From: Pontibacterium sinense
GTDB taxonomy: Bacteria; Pseudomonadota; Gammaproteobacteria; Pseudomonadales; Balneatricaceae
NCBI RefSeq assembly: GCF_015209595.1
Contig: NZ_JADEYS010000004.1
Span: forward strand, 1 to 64,000
Length of the DNA stretch: 64,000 bases
Direction: 5' to 3'
The position numbers and the translations under genes were made by a program. Position 1 is the stretch's first letter. Each line of letters opens with the position of its first letter. Shown here one piece after another: positions 26,990 to 36,335 of the stretch. Under the pieces are notes generated by a model that saw only the letters and a program-made list of their open reading frames with translations, was not told the DNA's origin and ran no database searches.

Positions 26990-29076
26990 CAGTTGTTCTC
27001 CTTAATAAACTGTTCTGGCAGATCCAGTGCAACCCGGAATCCCCAGTCATTCTGGCTGGCGCTGGCTGGATGTCGGTAACGGCCTGCCGGGCGCATCAGA
27101 CGCATGATGTCGAACCAGGAGCCGCCGCGCATCGCTCTGTAATTGCAGCCATCGGTCTGGCGTGCGTCTCCATTGTTGGGTGCGCCGTTATAATTGGGGG
27201 CATAGCAATCTTCAACCCATTCCCCCACGTTTCCAGACATATCGTACAGACCCCATGCGTTGGGGCGTTGTGAACCAACCGGAGCGGTTTGGCTACCGTC
27301 CCATTCACTACTGCATTCATCACAGACTGCATAACCCGACTGGGGTTCGTTCCCCCAGCTAAACGCGGTTTGGGTACCTGCACGTGCGGCATATTCCCAT
27401 TCTGCTTCTGTGGGCAAGCGGTAGGGTTGCCCCGTCTCTTTTGCCAACCATGTTACATAAGCTTGCGCATCCAACCAGCTAATATTGATGACGGGCCTGT
27501 TGTCGCGGCCCCAGTCTTCGTCTGAAGGGAATGTGCGTTGGGTAGCACGAGCAAAAATATCATATTGGGCAAATGTCACTTCATACCGTGACAACGCAAA
27601 CGGGTGTTCAATCGTGACGGCATGCAAAGGCTGTTCATTATCATCTCCCAAAGCGTGACTATCACCCATCTGGAACTGACCAGGGGGCAATGCCACCATA
27701 TCGGGGCCGTATACACCCTCAGCAATCTGATCGCGGAACAACAAGGTCCGTGGTGCTTGAGACTCTGTCAGCTCCGCCGCCAGAGATACTGCGGTGTGTG
27801 TATCTGTCCCAGAAGATGGCTCAGAGGTTATCCCGGGTTCGCTGACTGTGGCCTGAATATTGTGATCGTCAGTGGAAGGTTCTGTTCCCTCCGATGTATC
27901 TGATGCAGTGAGGGAGGGAGCTTCCATTATGATTGTGTCTTCTGATACTGCTGAAACAACATCAGAAGAATCCGATTGTAACTGAGATACGAGGTAACCA
28001 ATCAGGAGACCCGCCACAAACGTCATCAAGGGTATGGCCCATCGCTTTGAACGTTTGGTTTTGCCTGTTTTCTCAGGTACGGATTGGTTGTTTTCTACTG
28101 AGGTTGGTTCCGGCGCCAGATCAGCTGCACTGAGACGGGGAGGTAGGGGGGCTTCCTCCGCTGAGTTTTCCGGAGCGCTGTTCTCTGCTCCATCGTGGTT
28201 GATGGGGGCTGCAGAGGTGTCAGGTTCATCGGGTTGAAATATACCTTTGACCAACGCCATTGCGTTGCTTGGGCGCGCAACGGGTTCAGCAGACAAAGCG
28301 GCTTGTAGGTGTTGCCACTGTTGCTCGGTCAATCGGCTAGGCTGGCTCAGGCGCAGCGGATCACATTGGCTGGTGTCTTGCGTTGTTGCAAACGGCGGAT
28401 GTCCGGTCAGAACTTCGTAGCAGATACAGGCGAGGGAATAGATATCAGCCGAACGGTTGCGATTTTGACCCATGTGCGTTTCAGGAGCCTGATAGATATC
28501 GTAACGCTGGGTATGCGTGCGCCTACTGTCGAGATGGTCCTGAGCAGGAAATGTAGCGAATCCACTGAGTTTTACGCCGCTACCCCGGTTGATATAGATA
28601 CAAGCGGGATTAAGGCTATTGTGACTGATGTGGTGGCTGCTATACGCGGTATCCAATCCTGCCGCGATCTGTAACAACAATCCTCTAATCTGATTGTCTG
28701 ACAGGGACTGGGCTTTTCCTGTATCCAATAAACTGGCAAGTGTTGTGGCATCCAACGATTCGGAGACAAGAAAGGTTGGTTGGTTTTCGCTCTGAAAAAA
28801 GCCATGTAGTAAGGCCAGATGTTTGTGGCGCAGCTTTTTGCCGTAAGCCACCGAACGTTTGATCGCCTCTATCGCGGTATTCTGCGTAACCAATGTGGGC
28901 AGGATGAACTCCAGCGTCACGATGGGTTGGCCTTGAACACTAAGATCTTGTGCTTGCCACAGTTGTCCTAACAGCGAATCAGCTGTTTTGCTGATCAGAA
29001 GAAAGCGGTGCTGAGCCGGGCCAACAGTCTTGTCGGGGGCGAGGGAGGTGTATTCTATTGCCGGGGGAGTCGCCAT
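26989..29076 (-). CDS. Pseudokinase - TM - FGE/SUMF1-like fusion protein
   Basis: The product is 695 residues. Residues 25-285 have the layout of a Ser/Thr kinase, including the APE motif (197-199) and DIYSLACICYEVLTG. However, the HRDLKPxN loop reads HNSLNPAC (152-159), DFG reads SGF (171-173), and no Gly-rich loop or VAIK lysine is visible; it cannot be a normal kinase. A membrane helix (about 347-366) leads to a Ser/Thr/Glu-rich linker and an FGE/SUMF1-like domain (455-686) with LPTEAEWEYAAR and SGNVGEWV. That domain lacks the two active-site cysteines after RGGSW. It heads the operon with DUF4139 and tapT. Confidence 0.88.
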   Translation of the reverse strand: MATPPAIEYTSLAPDKTVGPAQHRFLLISKTADSLLGQLWQAQDLSVQGQPIVTLEFILPTLVTQNTAIEAIKRSVAYGKKLRHKHLALLHGFFQSENQPTFLVSESLDATTLASLLDTGKAQSLSDNQIRGLLLQIAAGLDTAYSSHHISHNSLNPACIYINRGSGVKLSGFATFPAQDHLDSRRTHTQRYDIYQAPETHMGQNRNRSADIYSLACICYEVLTGHPPFATTQDTSQCDPLRLSQPSRLTEQQWQHLQAALSAEPVARPSNAMALVKGIFQPDEPDTSAAPINHDGAENSAPENSAEEAPLPPRLSAADLAPEPTSVENNQSVPEKTGKTKRSKRWAIPLMTFVAGLLIGYLVSQLQSDSSDVVSAVSEDTIIMEAPSLTASDTSEGTEPSTDDHNIQATVSEPGITSEPSSGTDTHTAVSLAAELTESQAPRTLLFRDQIAEGVYGPDMVALPPGQFQMGDSHALGDDNEQPLHAVTIEHPFALSRYEVTFAQYDIFARATQRTFPSDEDWGRDNRPVINISWLDAQAYVTWLAKETGQPYRLPTEAEWEYAARAGTQTAFSWGNEPQSGYAVCDECSSEWDGSQTAPVGSQRPNAWGLYDMSGNVGEWVEDCYAPNYNGAPNNGDARQTDGCNYRAMRGGSWFDIMRLMRPAGRYRHPASASQNDWGFRVALDLPEQFIKENN

Positions 29077-29158
29077 GGGCCAGCTCGTATCAAAAATTTC
29101 TATCTATGATAGTCAACGCTGGCCGAATCTGTATAGCGATGGGCTGCTAGATGTTTGA

Positions 29159-30058
<900 letters not shown>

Positions 30059-30077
30059 CTAGGCCTTTAAGCGAGCA

Positions 30078-30494
30078 TTATACGCCATCATTAGGGAAAA
30101 GTGCGGCATAGCGCTGAATCCACTCCATCGCTGCGTCGTCTGGACTCAGTGTTCGCCCTTGTTCCTCACGCATGTCCAGACGATACTGGTGTATCTGACA
30201 CAGCTGTTCCAGCATGCGCATGCGCATCGTGGCATCAGGATTATCGAAATCAATACCCAGTTCAAATCCCGGGCCGGTGTTGCGACACCAGTTCACGATA
30301 CCGGACACCGTGATCGAGGGTTCGACAAAGGGAACTCTCAGTTCGACGGCGGAGCCTTCGATAATCATGTTGTGTGAGTGGCAGATCAGGCCAAGGCCTT
30401 GTGTGGAATGTGAAGTAGGGAGCGGACGACTGAGTTGTTCAAGCTCAATCGGAATCTCTTCCGGATGACGGATGTAAACCTGTAGGCTGCTCAT
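30078..30494 (-). CDS. PilZ-like domain protein
   Basis: The product is 138 residues. The first 100 form a beta-barrel pattern resembling PilZ: an Arg near the start (YIRHPEEIPIEL), an S-x-S-x-x-G turn (SHSTQG), and NWCRNTGPGFELGIDF at the end, where PilZ proteins often have G-Y-x-x-G-I-x-F. The full RxxxR and D/NxSxxG c-di-GMP motifs are not both intact, so nucleotide binding is doubtful. The C-terminal 40 residues are helical. kdsA follows 70 bases downstream. Confidence 0.65.
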   Translation of the reverse strand: MSSLQVYIRHPEEIPIELEQLSRPLPTSHSTQGLGLICHSHNMIIEGSAVELRVPFVEPSITVSGIVNWCRNTGPGFELGIDFDNPDATMRMRMLEQLCQIHQYRLDMREEQGRTLSPDDAAMEWIQRYAALFPNDGV

Positions 30495-30621
30495 GACAAC
30501 CTCCCCTTTCTCTGTGTACCCTTCTCTATTACATCGTCGGGGATGTAGGTTCCTTTAGCTATTTTTCAAACAACTAAAGGTGTTCCTATGTTTAGGTATA
30601 ACGCGTATTTGAGGAAAAGCA

Positions 30622-31137
30622 ATGGCATCAATGAAACAAGATGAGCTGAAGGAATATGAAGCATCCTGCCAAGCGTTGCAGCAGTGTAAGAGTTCTTTGT
30701 TGTTATCAACGCTCTCTGAAGCGGGATTACCTGAAATCAGTTACGCGCCATATTGGCGCAATGAGCAGGGTGAGTTCTGTATATTTGTCAGCCGTCTGGC
30801 TGCGCATACAATGAACTTGCTGGCAAATCCTGTCTGTAGTGTGTTGTTTATCGAAGATGAAACCGAGAGTCGAAATTTGTTTGCGCGTGAGCGCTTATCC
30901 TATCGTTGCGAAGTAGAAGAAGCTCATACCGATTCGGTGGAATATGGATCGACACTGGATAGTATGGAAGCGCATCTGGGGGCGACGATACCGCTGCTGC
31001 GTGGATTACCGGATTTTCACCTGTTTAAGCTGAAACCCCAAAGCGGCAGTTATGTCGTAGGATTTGGTAAAGCGTTTGAGGTGGATCCTGTGGATAACAG
31101 CTTAAGCCACCTCAATGTCGATCGTCTTAAAGGCTAA
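30622..31137 (+). CDS. HugZ/HutZ-like heme utilization protein (PNPOx-like fold)
   Basis: The product is 171 residues with the split-barrel flavin-oxidase fold pattern seen in HugZ/HutZ: S-LLLSTLSEAGLPEISYAPY at the start, FVSRLAAHTMNLLANP in the middle, and a C-terminal GFGKAFEVDP segment. Relatives bind or degrade heme in iron acquisition. No heme uptake genes are in the window, so the role is inferred from family only. The stop overlaps the convergent DUF2788 stop by 4 bases. Confidence 0.78.
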   Translation: MASMKQDELKEYEASCQALQQCKSSLLLSTLSEAGLPEISYAPYWRNEQGEFCIFVSRLAAHTMNLLANPVCSVLFIEDETESRNLFARERLSYRCEVEEAHTDSVEYGSTLDSMEAHLGATIPLLRGLPDFHLFKLKPQSGSYVVGFGKAFEVDPVDNSLSHLNVDRLKG

Positions 31138-31340
31138 ACGCCGTTGCCGACATACTCAACCACGACAGTCTTAATCAAAAATGCCGCCAGACCCAGGCCC
31201 AAAGCGAAGAACAGGACTACAGTACCGAACTTACCTGCGTTCGATTTTTTCGCCAGATCATAGATGATAAAGAAGATGAAACCGGCAAACAGGGCCAGTC
31301 CAACATTCAGCATGATTGCTTCGATTTCGGCTAAACGCAT
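31134..31340 (-). CDS. DUF2788 small membrane protein
   Basis: The product is 68 residues with two membrane helices (about 9-27 and 39-60) joined by a short basic loop (DLAKKSNAGKFG). The sequence pattern with FIIYDLAKKS and FFALGLGLAAFLIK matches DUF2788. Function is unknown. It is convergent with and overlaps the HugZ-like gene by 4 bases. Confidence 0.82.
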   Translation of the reverse strand: MRLAEIEAIMLNVGLALFAGFIFFIIYDLAKKSNAGKFGTVVLFFALGLGLAAFLIKTVVVEYVGNGV

Positions 31341-31524
31341 CGCAATAATTCCACTGGTTTTGTTGAGTGACGATTTAAAAATTGAGCGTGAATTGTACAG
31401 AAACTGACTTGTTCAGAAAAGTAGCGATTCTATGTAAAACATTACAAGGATTCTGTAGGCGTCGGTGACGTTATTGGAAGTGTTGAATCTTAGGTGATGC
31501 TGGCATCTGAAGTGATGCAATAAA

Positions 31525-31608
31525 TGGTGGTGAGAGGTGGATTCGAACCACCGAAGCTTGCGCGTCAGATTTACAGTCTGATCCCTTTGGCCACTCGGGA
31601 ACCTCACC
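31525..31608 (-). tRNA. tRNA-Tyr (GTA)
   Basis: A type II tRNA of 84 bases read on the minus strand. The acceptor stem GGTGAGG pairs with CTCACC, the anticodon loop is CTGTAAA (GTA), a long variable arm follows, the T loop is GGTTCGAATCC, and CCA is encoded. The only tRNA I found in the window; it does not sit with tufB or other tRNAs. Confidence 0.96.
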
Positions 31609-31621
31609 ACGAGGAGGGCGT

Positions 31622-31650
31622 ATCTTATGGATTTAGCACGGGGCTGTAAA
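31622..31650 (-). promoter_or_regulatory. Sigma-70 promoter of tRNA-Tyr
   Basis: On the minus strand TTTACA and TAAGAT are separated by exactly 17 bases, followed by a C-rich discriminator (GCCCTCC) as in stable-RNA promoters under stringent control. Confidence 0.7.
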
Positions 31651-31821
31651 GAGGAAAATGTAGAAAATTTTCAAAAAAAATGTCATGAATGTTGTGTATG
31701 TGATTTTTGAATTCACTGAAAAAAATTCATTTTAACGGCTATCGCCGTGAAGCCCCGATGATTCCCCGTATCCCCCAGTATTGCACCTCCAGAAACGCAT
31801 AGTTGTCATTGAAAATCAATA

Positions 31822-31886
31822 TTGCATTCCTCGCGCTGGGAACTATATTTAGTGCAAATCGATTCAGGGTATACAACATCTTGTGT
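31822..31886 (+). promoter_or_regulatory. nrdA promoter with two NrdR boxes
   Basis: A likely promoter is TTGCAT (31822-31827), 16 bases, TATATT (31844-31849). Two 16-base sites resemble the NrdR consensus ACACWATATATWGTGT: 31840-31855 (GAACTATATTTAGTGC, 12 of 16) and 31871-31886 (ATACAACATCTTGTGT, 13 of 16). They are 31 bases apart start to start, the helical phasing typical of NrdR pairs, and the first overlaps the -10 element. Repression of nrdAB by NrdR when dATP is ample is the expected logic. Confidence 0.7.
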
Positions 31887-32026
31887 GGTTAGGGAGTTGT
31901 TACCCACTGGTCGTAGTATGTGCAGGTAAATAGGTAGGGGTTATCCTTAAGGGGGGGTCTTCCGTGCCGGAATTACTACATTTTCCAGTTTCATTACAAT
32001 AATTTTGCATTCGAGTGGAAGGTCTG

Positions 32027-34294
32027 ATGCAGCAAGATCTGATGGTTACAAAAAGAGACGGGCGACGGGAAAAAATCGACCTGGAGAAAATTCACCGGGT
32101 TGTTATCTGGGCAGCGGATGGACTAGACGCTGTATCACCGTCCGAAGTTGAGCTCAAAGCACACCTTCAGTTTTATGAAGGTATGAAAACCTCAGATATT
32201 CATGAAACCCTTATCAAGTCTGCTGCTGACCTGATCTCTGATGCTGCGCCTGACTACCAGTATCTGGCTGCGCGTCTGGCTATTTTCCATTTGCGCAAGC
32301 GTGCGTTCGACAGTTTCGAGCCGCCACACCTGTTTTCACACGTCACTAAAATGGTGGATGATGGTCGTTATGACCGCCATCTTCTGGACGACTATTCTGA
32401 AGCAGAATGGAGCGAGCTGAACGACTATCTGGATCATAGCCGTGATATGAACTTCTCTTATGTTGCGGTTAAGCAGCTGGAAGGTAAGTATCTGGTTCAG
32501 AACCGTGTTACGGGTGAGATTTTTGAGAGCCCTCAGATCCTCTATATGCTGGTGGCAGCCTGCCTGTTCGCGGATTATCCACAGGACACACGCCTCAGCT
32601 ACGTGAAACGTTTCTATGACGCGACTTCGCTGTTTAAGCTGTCGTTGCCGACACCAATTATGTCCGGTGTGCGTACACCAACGCGTCAGTTCAGCTCCTG
32701 CGTACTGATTGAATGTGGTGATAGCCTGGATTCAATCAATGCGACCTCTTCCTCTATCGTTAAGTACGTATCTCAGCGTGCTGGCATTGGTATCAATGCC
32801 GGTCGTATCCGTGCGATTGGTAGCCCGATCCGTAACGGTGAGGCGTTCCACACCGGCTGTATTCCGTTCTATAAACACTTCCAGACAGCTGTTAAATCGT
32901 GCTCTCAGGGTGGTGTGCGCGGTGGTGCAGCGACTTTGTTCTATCCGATGTGGCATCTGGAAGTTGAGTCCCTGCTGGTTCTGAAGAACAACCGTGGTGT
33001 TGAAGAAAACCGCGTGCGTCATCTGGATTACGGCGTGCAGCTTAACAAGCTGATGTACACCCGATTGATCAAGGGCGGCAATATTACCCTGTTCAGCCCG
33101 GACGAAGTCCCTGGATTGTATGATGCCTTTTTCGCCGATCAGGACGAGTTTGAGCGTCTGTACGTGAAATATGAGCAGGATGTGAGCATCCGTAAGCAAA
33201 CCATCAAAGCGGTTGAATTGTTTGGTCTGCTGGCGTCTGAGCGTGCATCCACCGGGCGTATCTATATTCAGAACGTCGACCATTGTAATACGCACAGTCC
33301 GTTTGATCCGATGGTTGCGCCGGTGAAACAGTCTAACCTGTGTCTGGAAATTGCACTGCCAACGAAGCCGTTGAACGATTTCAACGATGAAAATGGTGAG
33401 ATTGCCCTCTGTACACTGTCAGCGTTTAACCTGGGCGCACTGGAGAATCTGGATGAGCTGGAAAATCTGGCTGATCTGATTGTACGTGCGCTGGATAACT
33501 TGCTGGATTATCAGGACTATCCGATCAAAGCGGCTCACACTTCAACTATGTCCCGTCGCCCGTTGGGTGTCGGTGTGACGAACTTCGCTTATTATCTGGC
33601 GAAGAACGGTGTGCGTTACTCTGACGGATCTGCCAATGGTCTGGTTCACAAGACGTTTGAGTCTATTCAGTACTTCCTGCTGAAAGCATCCAACGAACTG
33701 GCGAAAGAGCGCGGTGCTTGTCCGAAGTTTAACGAGACCGTGTACTCTAAAGGCCTGTTGCCAATCGATACCTACAAGCGTGAAGTGGATGACTTCTGTG
33801 AAGAGCCACTGCACCAGTTCTGGGAAACCTTGCGTGAAGATATCCGCGAGTTTGGTTTACGTAACAGTACACTGACTGCGTTGATGCCATGTGAGACCTC
33901 TTCACAGATTACCAACTCCACCAACGGCATCGAGCCACCACGTGGATTCGTATCTGTGAAAGCCAGCAAAGACGGCATCATGAAGCAGGTTGTCCCTGAG
34001 TTTAGCGAGCTGAAAAATCAGTACGAATTGCTGTGGGATATCCCGAACAACAACGGCTATCTGCAGCTGGTGGGCATCATGCAGAAGTTTGTTGACCAGT
34101 CGATCTCTGCTAACACCAACTATGATCCTGCGAAGTTCCCGGGTGATAAGGTACCGATGAAGCAGCTTCTGCAAGATCTGCTGACGGCCTATAAAAATGG
34201 TGTGAAAACCCTCTACTACCACAACACCCGTGATGGTGCGACCGACCAGCATGAAGACAATGGTGGTTGTGAAGGTGGTGCATGTAAACTGTAG
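32027..34294 (+). CDS. nrdA: Ribonucleoside-diphosphate reductase class Ia, alpha subunit
   Basis: NrdA reduces ribonucleoside diphosphates to deoxy forms together with NrdB. The start ATG 32027 (MQQDLMVTKRDG) aligns with E. coli NrdA and follows GGAAGG; a GTG at 32015 is less likely. The product is about 755 residues. An N-terminal ATP-cone is followed by the catalytic barrel with active-site cysteines in FSSCVLIE, NLCLEIAL and ALCTLSAFNLG. The C-terminal redox pair is CEGGAC (C748, C753). It heads nrdA-nrdB-yfaE, preceded by NrdR-type boxes. Confidence 0.97.
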   Translation: MQQDLMVTKRDGRREKIDLEKIHRVVIWAADGLDAVSPSEVELKAHLQFYEGMKTSDIHETLIKSAADLISDAAPDYQYLAARLAIFHLRKRAFDSFEPPHLFSHVTKMVDDGRYDRHLLDDYSEAEWSELNDYLDHSRDMNFSYVAVKQLEGKYLVQNRVTGEIFESPQILYMLVAACLFADYPQDTRLSYVKRFYDATSLFKLSLPTPIMSGVRTPTRQFSSCVLIECGDSLDSINATSSSIVKYVSQRAGIGINAGRIRAIGSPIRNGEAFHTGCIPFYKHFQTAVKSCSQGGVRGGAATLFYPMWHLEVESLLVLKNNRGVEENRVRHLDYGVQLNKLMYTRLIKGGNITLFSPDEVPGLYDAFFADQDEFERLYVKYEQDVSIRKQTIKAVELFGLLASERASTGRIYIQNVDHCNTHSPFDPMVAPVKQSNLCLEIALPTKPLNDFNDENGEIALCTLSAFNLGALENLDELENLADLIVRALDNLLDYQDYPIKAAHTSTMSRRPLGVGVTNFAYYLAKNGVRYSDGSANGLVHKTFESIQYFLLKASNELAKERGACPKFNETVYSKGLLPIDTYKREVDDFCEEPLHQFWETLREDIREFGLRNSTLTALMPCETSSQITNSTNGIEPPRGFVSVKASKDGIMKQVVPEFSELKNQYELLWDIPNNNGYLQLVGIMQKFVDQSISANTNYDPAKFPGDKVPMKQLLQDLLTAYKNGVKTLYYHNTRDGATDQHEDNGGCEGGACKL

Positions 34295-34385
34295 TTGTAA
34301 GCAGTTACATACCCGGCATGGCTTATAATCATTGAGTCATGCCTCTCCATATCGAATAGTATCTTTCAGGTAATTCAGGACAACG

Positions 34386-35516
34386 ATGTCGTACTCTACG
34401 TTTAGCCATAGCGCCCATGATGCAACCAAAGAGCCAATGTTTTTTGGCCGCAGTGTGAATGTTGCCCGTTATGACAGACAGAAATATCCATTCTTTGAGA
34501 AGTTGATCGAAAAGCAGCTTTCCTTCTTCTGGCGTCCGGAAGAGGTGGATCTCAGCACCGACCGTAAAGATTTCATGCAGATGCCTGAGCATGAAAAACA
34601 TATCTTCCTGAGTAACCTGAAATACCAGACGCTGCTGGATTCCGTTCAGGGGCGTTCTCCGAATATCGCATTCTTACCGATTGTGTCTCTGCCGGAACTG
34701 GAAACCTGGTTTGAAACCTGGGCGTTCAGTGAAACCATTCACAGTCGCTCTTACACGCATATCATCCGTAATATCATCACTGAGCCTTCCGAAGTGTTTG
34801 ATACCATCGTGACGAATGATGAGATCATCAAGCGTGCCGATTCTGTGACGCGTTTGTACGATGAGCTGATTGAATTAGTCAGCGTACGCAACACCGTTGG
34901 TGAAGGTGTGCATACGATTAACGGTAAAGTCTTCGATGCCAGCATGCGTAACCTGAAGCGTAAGCTTTATCTGACGTTGGTCACCGTCAACGTGCTGGAA
35001 GCGATTCGTTTCTATGTGAGTTTTGCCTGCTCTTTCGCGTTTGCTGAGCGTGCCATCATGGAAGGCAATGCTAAGATCATCAAGCTGATCGCGCGTGACG
35101 AAGCGTTGCACCTGGCGGGTACTCAGCAGATGCTGAATATCATGGCTTCGGGTGCCGATGATCCGGAAATGAAAGAGATCGCGGCTGAGTGTGAAGAGGA
35201 GGTCTACGAGATCTTCCGTGAAGCGGCCGAGCAAGAACGCGACTGGGCAGAGTACCTGTTCAGTTCGGGCTCGATGATTGGTCTGAATGCTAAGATTTTG
35301 AGTGATTACGTTGAGTACATCACCAATGTTCGAATGAAAGCACTGAATCTGACTCCAATCTTCGCTGATCGTCAGAACCCTCTGCCATGGATGAATGCCT
35401 GGTTAGTGAGTGACAATGTACAAGTTGCGCCACAAGAGTCTGAGATCAGTTCCTATCTGGTGGGTCAGATTGATAACGAGGTAGGCGATGACGATTTTGA
35501 TGGATTCGATCTATAA
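34386..35516 (+). CDS. nrdB: Ribonucleoside-diphosphate reductase class Ia, beta subunit
   Basis: NrdB holds the diiron-tyrosyl radical for NrdA. The product is 376 residues, the usual length. Metal-binding segments are visible: [26 protein letters not shown] and [11 protein letters not shown]. The acidic C-terminal tail ([12 protein letters not shown]) is the part that docks on NrdA. The gene follows nrdA by 91 bases; the gap has a TATAAT-like hexamer at 34324-34329 but no convincing -35. yfaE follows 19 bases after the stop. Confidence 0.97.
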   Translation: MSYSTFSHSAHDATKEPMFFGRSVNVARYDRQKYPFFEKLIEKQLSFFWRPEEVDLSTDRKDFMQMPEHEKHIFLSNLKYQTLLDSVQGRSPNIAFLPIVSLPELETWFETWAFSETIHSRSYTHIIRNIITEPSEVFDTIVTNDEIIKRADSVTRLYDELIELVSVRNTVGEGVHTINGKVFDASMRNLKRKLYLTLVTVNVLEAIRFYVSFACSFAFAERAIMEGNAKIIKLIARDEALHLAGTQQMLNIMASGADDPEMKEIAAECEEEVYEIFREAAEQERDWAEYLFSSGSMIGLNAKILSDYVEYITNVRMKALNLTPIFADRQNPLPWMNAWLVSDNVQVAPQESEISSYLVGQIDNEVGDDDFDGFDL

Positions 35517-35535
35517 GGAAAAGGAGGATGTAGTG

Positions 35536-35802
35536 ATGTCTGGTATCCCTCGCGTAAAGGTAAACCATCATCACACCTTCTATTACCAGTACGAGTTTTC
35601 CTTACTTGATTCGCTGGAAGCGCAGGAGATCAATGCGCCGTACAATTGCCGTGGTGGTTACTGTGGTTGCTGCAAAGTGCGGTTGATTGAAGGCGAGGTG
35701 ACCCAAGTGCAGGATGCTCTGTTTGACCTTCAGGATGATGAAATTCTGACATGCTGCTGCGTACCTAAAGGTCATATCGAGATCGAAATACCATCAGACT
35801 GA
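35536..35802 (+). CDS. yfaE: YfaE-like [2Fe-2S] ferredoxin
   Basis: The product is 88 residues from ATG 35536, fixed by AAGGAGGA 7 bases upstream; the open frame reaches back into nrdB but the added residues are not conserved. The plant-type ferredoxin loop is CRGGYCGCC with the last ligand in the TCCCVP segment. In E. coli YfaE reduces the NrdB iron centre for radical maintenance, and position directly after nrdB supports the same role here. A terminator follows. Confidence 0.93.
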   Translation: MSGIPRVKVNHHHTFYYQYEFSLLDSLEAQEINAPYNCRGGYCGCCKVRLIEGEVTQVQDALFDLQDDEILTCCCVPKGHIEIEIPSD

Positions 35803-35837
35803 CTGTGCCTGATACAGATATTGTCTATTTCTTTGAG

Positions 35838-35866
35838 CCCTGTTCAGGTGACTGAACGGGGTTTTC
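35838..35866 (+). terminator. Terminator of the nrdA-nrdB-yfaE operon
   Basis: Stem CCCTGTTCAG / CTGAACGGGG (one G-T pair) with GTGA loop and a T4 tail. Confidence 0.85.
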
Positions 35867-36335
35867 TATGCCTGTCGTCTGCTACATCCCAAACGCTGAA
35901 AAAGTAAAAGCATCAAGCTTTTAGAAATGTTTTTCACAGGAAAAAAATACCGATCCTGCTGTTGACAGTTAGCGCTAACATTGAAACTAAAATAACAGAT
36001 AATGAATGTAACTTATTGATATTCGGTGTGTTATTAGCGGCTGAACGTATTTTGTTCAAAATGCTGAAGTGCCCGTATTGTCTGCGTGTTGGCAATCTAC
36101 CCAAAAACAATCCCCGTAGTTATGCACAGTATGTGTGGGTAACTTTTCCATCGTTTTAGTGCTGTTAACTGTATCGATTGTGTCTGTATCCCGGTCGTGG
36201 CTGTGGCAAGGCGCACTCCGGTCTTGCGTGCCATACTTTCCCTAAACACCCAGGGTACCTGCAGGTGAGTCTGAAAGCTTCATAGAACCAGTATCGGACT
36301 TGATCGTAGAGCCCCTGAAGAACGGGAGTATGGTT
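35867..36335. other. Long intergenic region with a palindrome and DnaA-like boxes
   Basis: This stretch of about 470 bases has no convincing gene; a 65-codon frame beginning TTG at 35962 lacks a ribosome binding site. It contains TTGACA (35962-35967) overlapping the start of a perfect 12-base palindrome GTTAGCGCTAAC (35968-35979), and two DnaA-box-like 9-mers in opposite orientation, TTATGCACA (36120-36128) and TTACCCACA on the minus strand (36134-36142). Confidence 0.55.
35962..35993 (+). promoter_or_regulatory. Candidate promoter with palindromic operator
   Basis: TTGACA is followed at once by the perfect palindrome GTTAGCGCTAAC, which resembles LacI/GntR-family operators in shape. A TAAAAT at 35988-35993 gives a 20-base spacer, longer than ideal. 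The nearest downstream gene is the cysteine synthase at 36336. Confidence 0.4.

Noticed and set aside
26989-29076. Calling the protein an active Ser/Thr kinase or formylglycine-generating enzyme
   Set aside because: Catalytic Asp, Lys, Asn and DFG are all absent in the first domain, and both active-site cysteines are absent in the second.
35962-36159. 65-codon frame starting TTG at 35962
   Set aside because: No Shine-Dalgarno, the start overlaps a promoter-like hexamer and palindrome, and the product has no family features.
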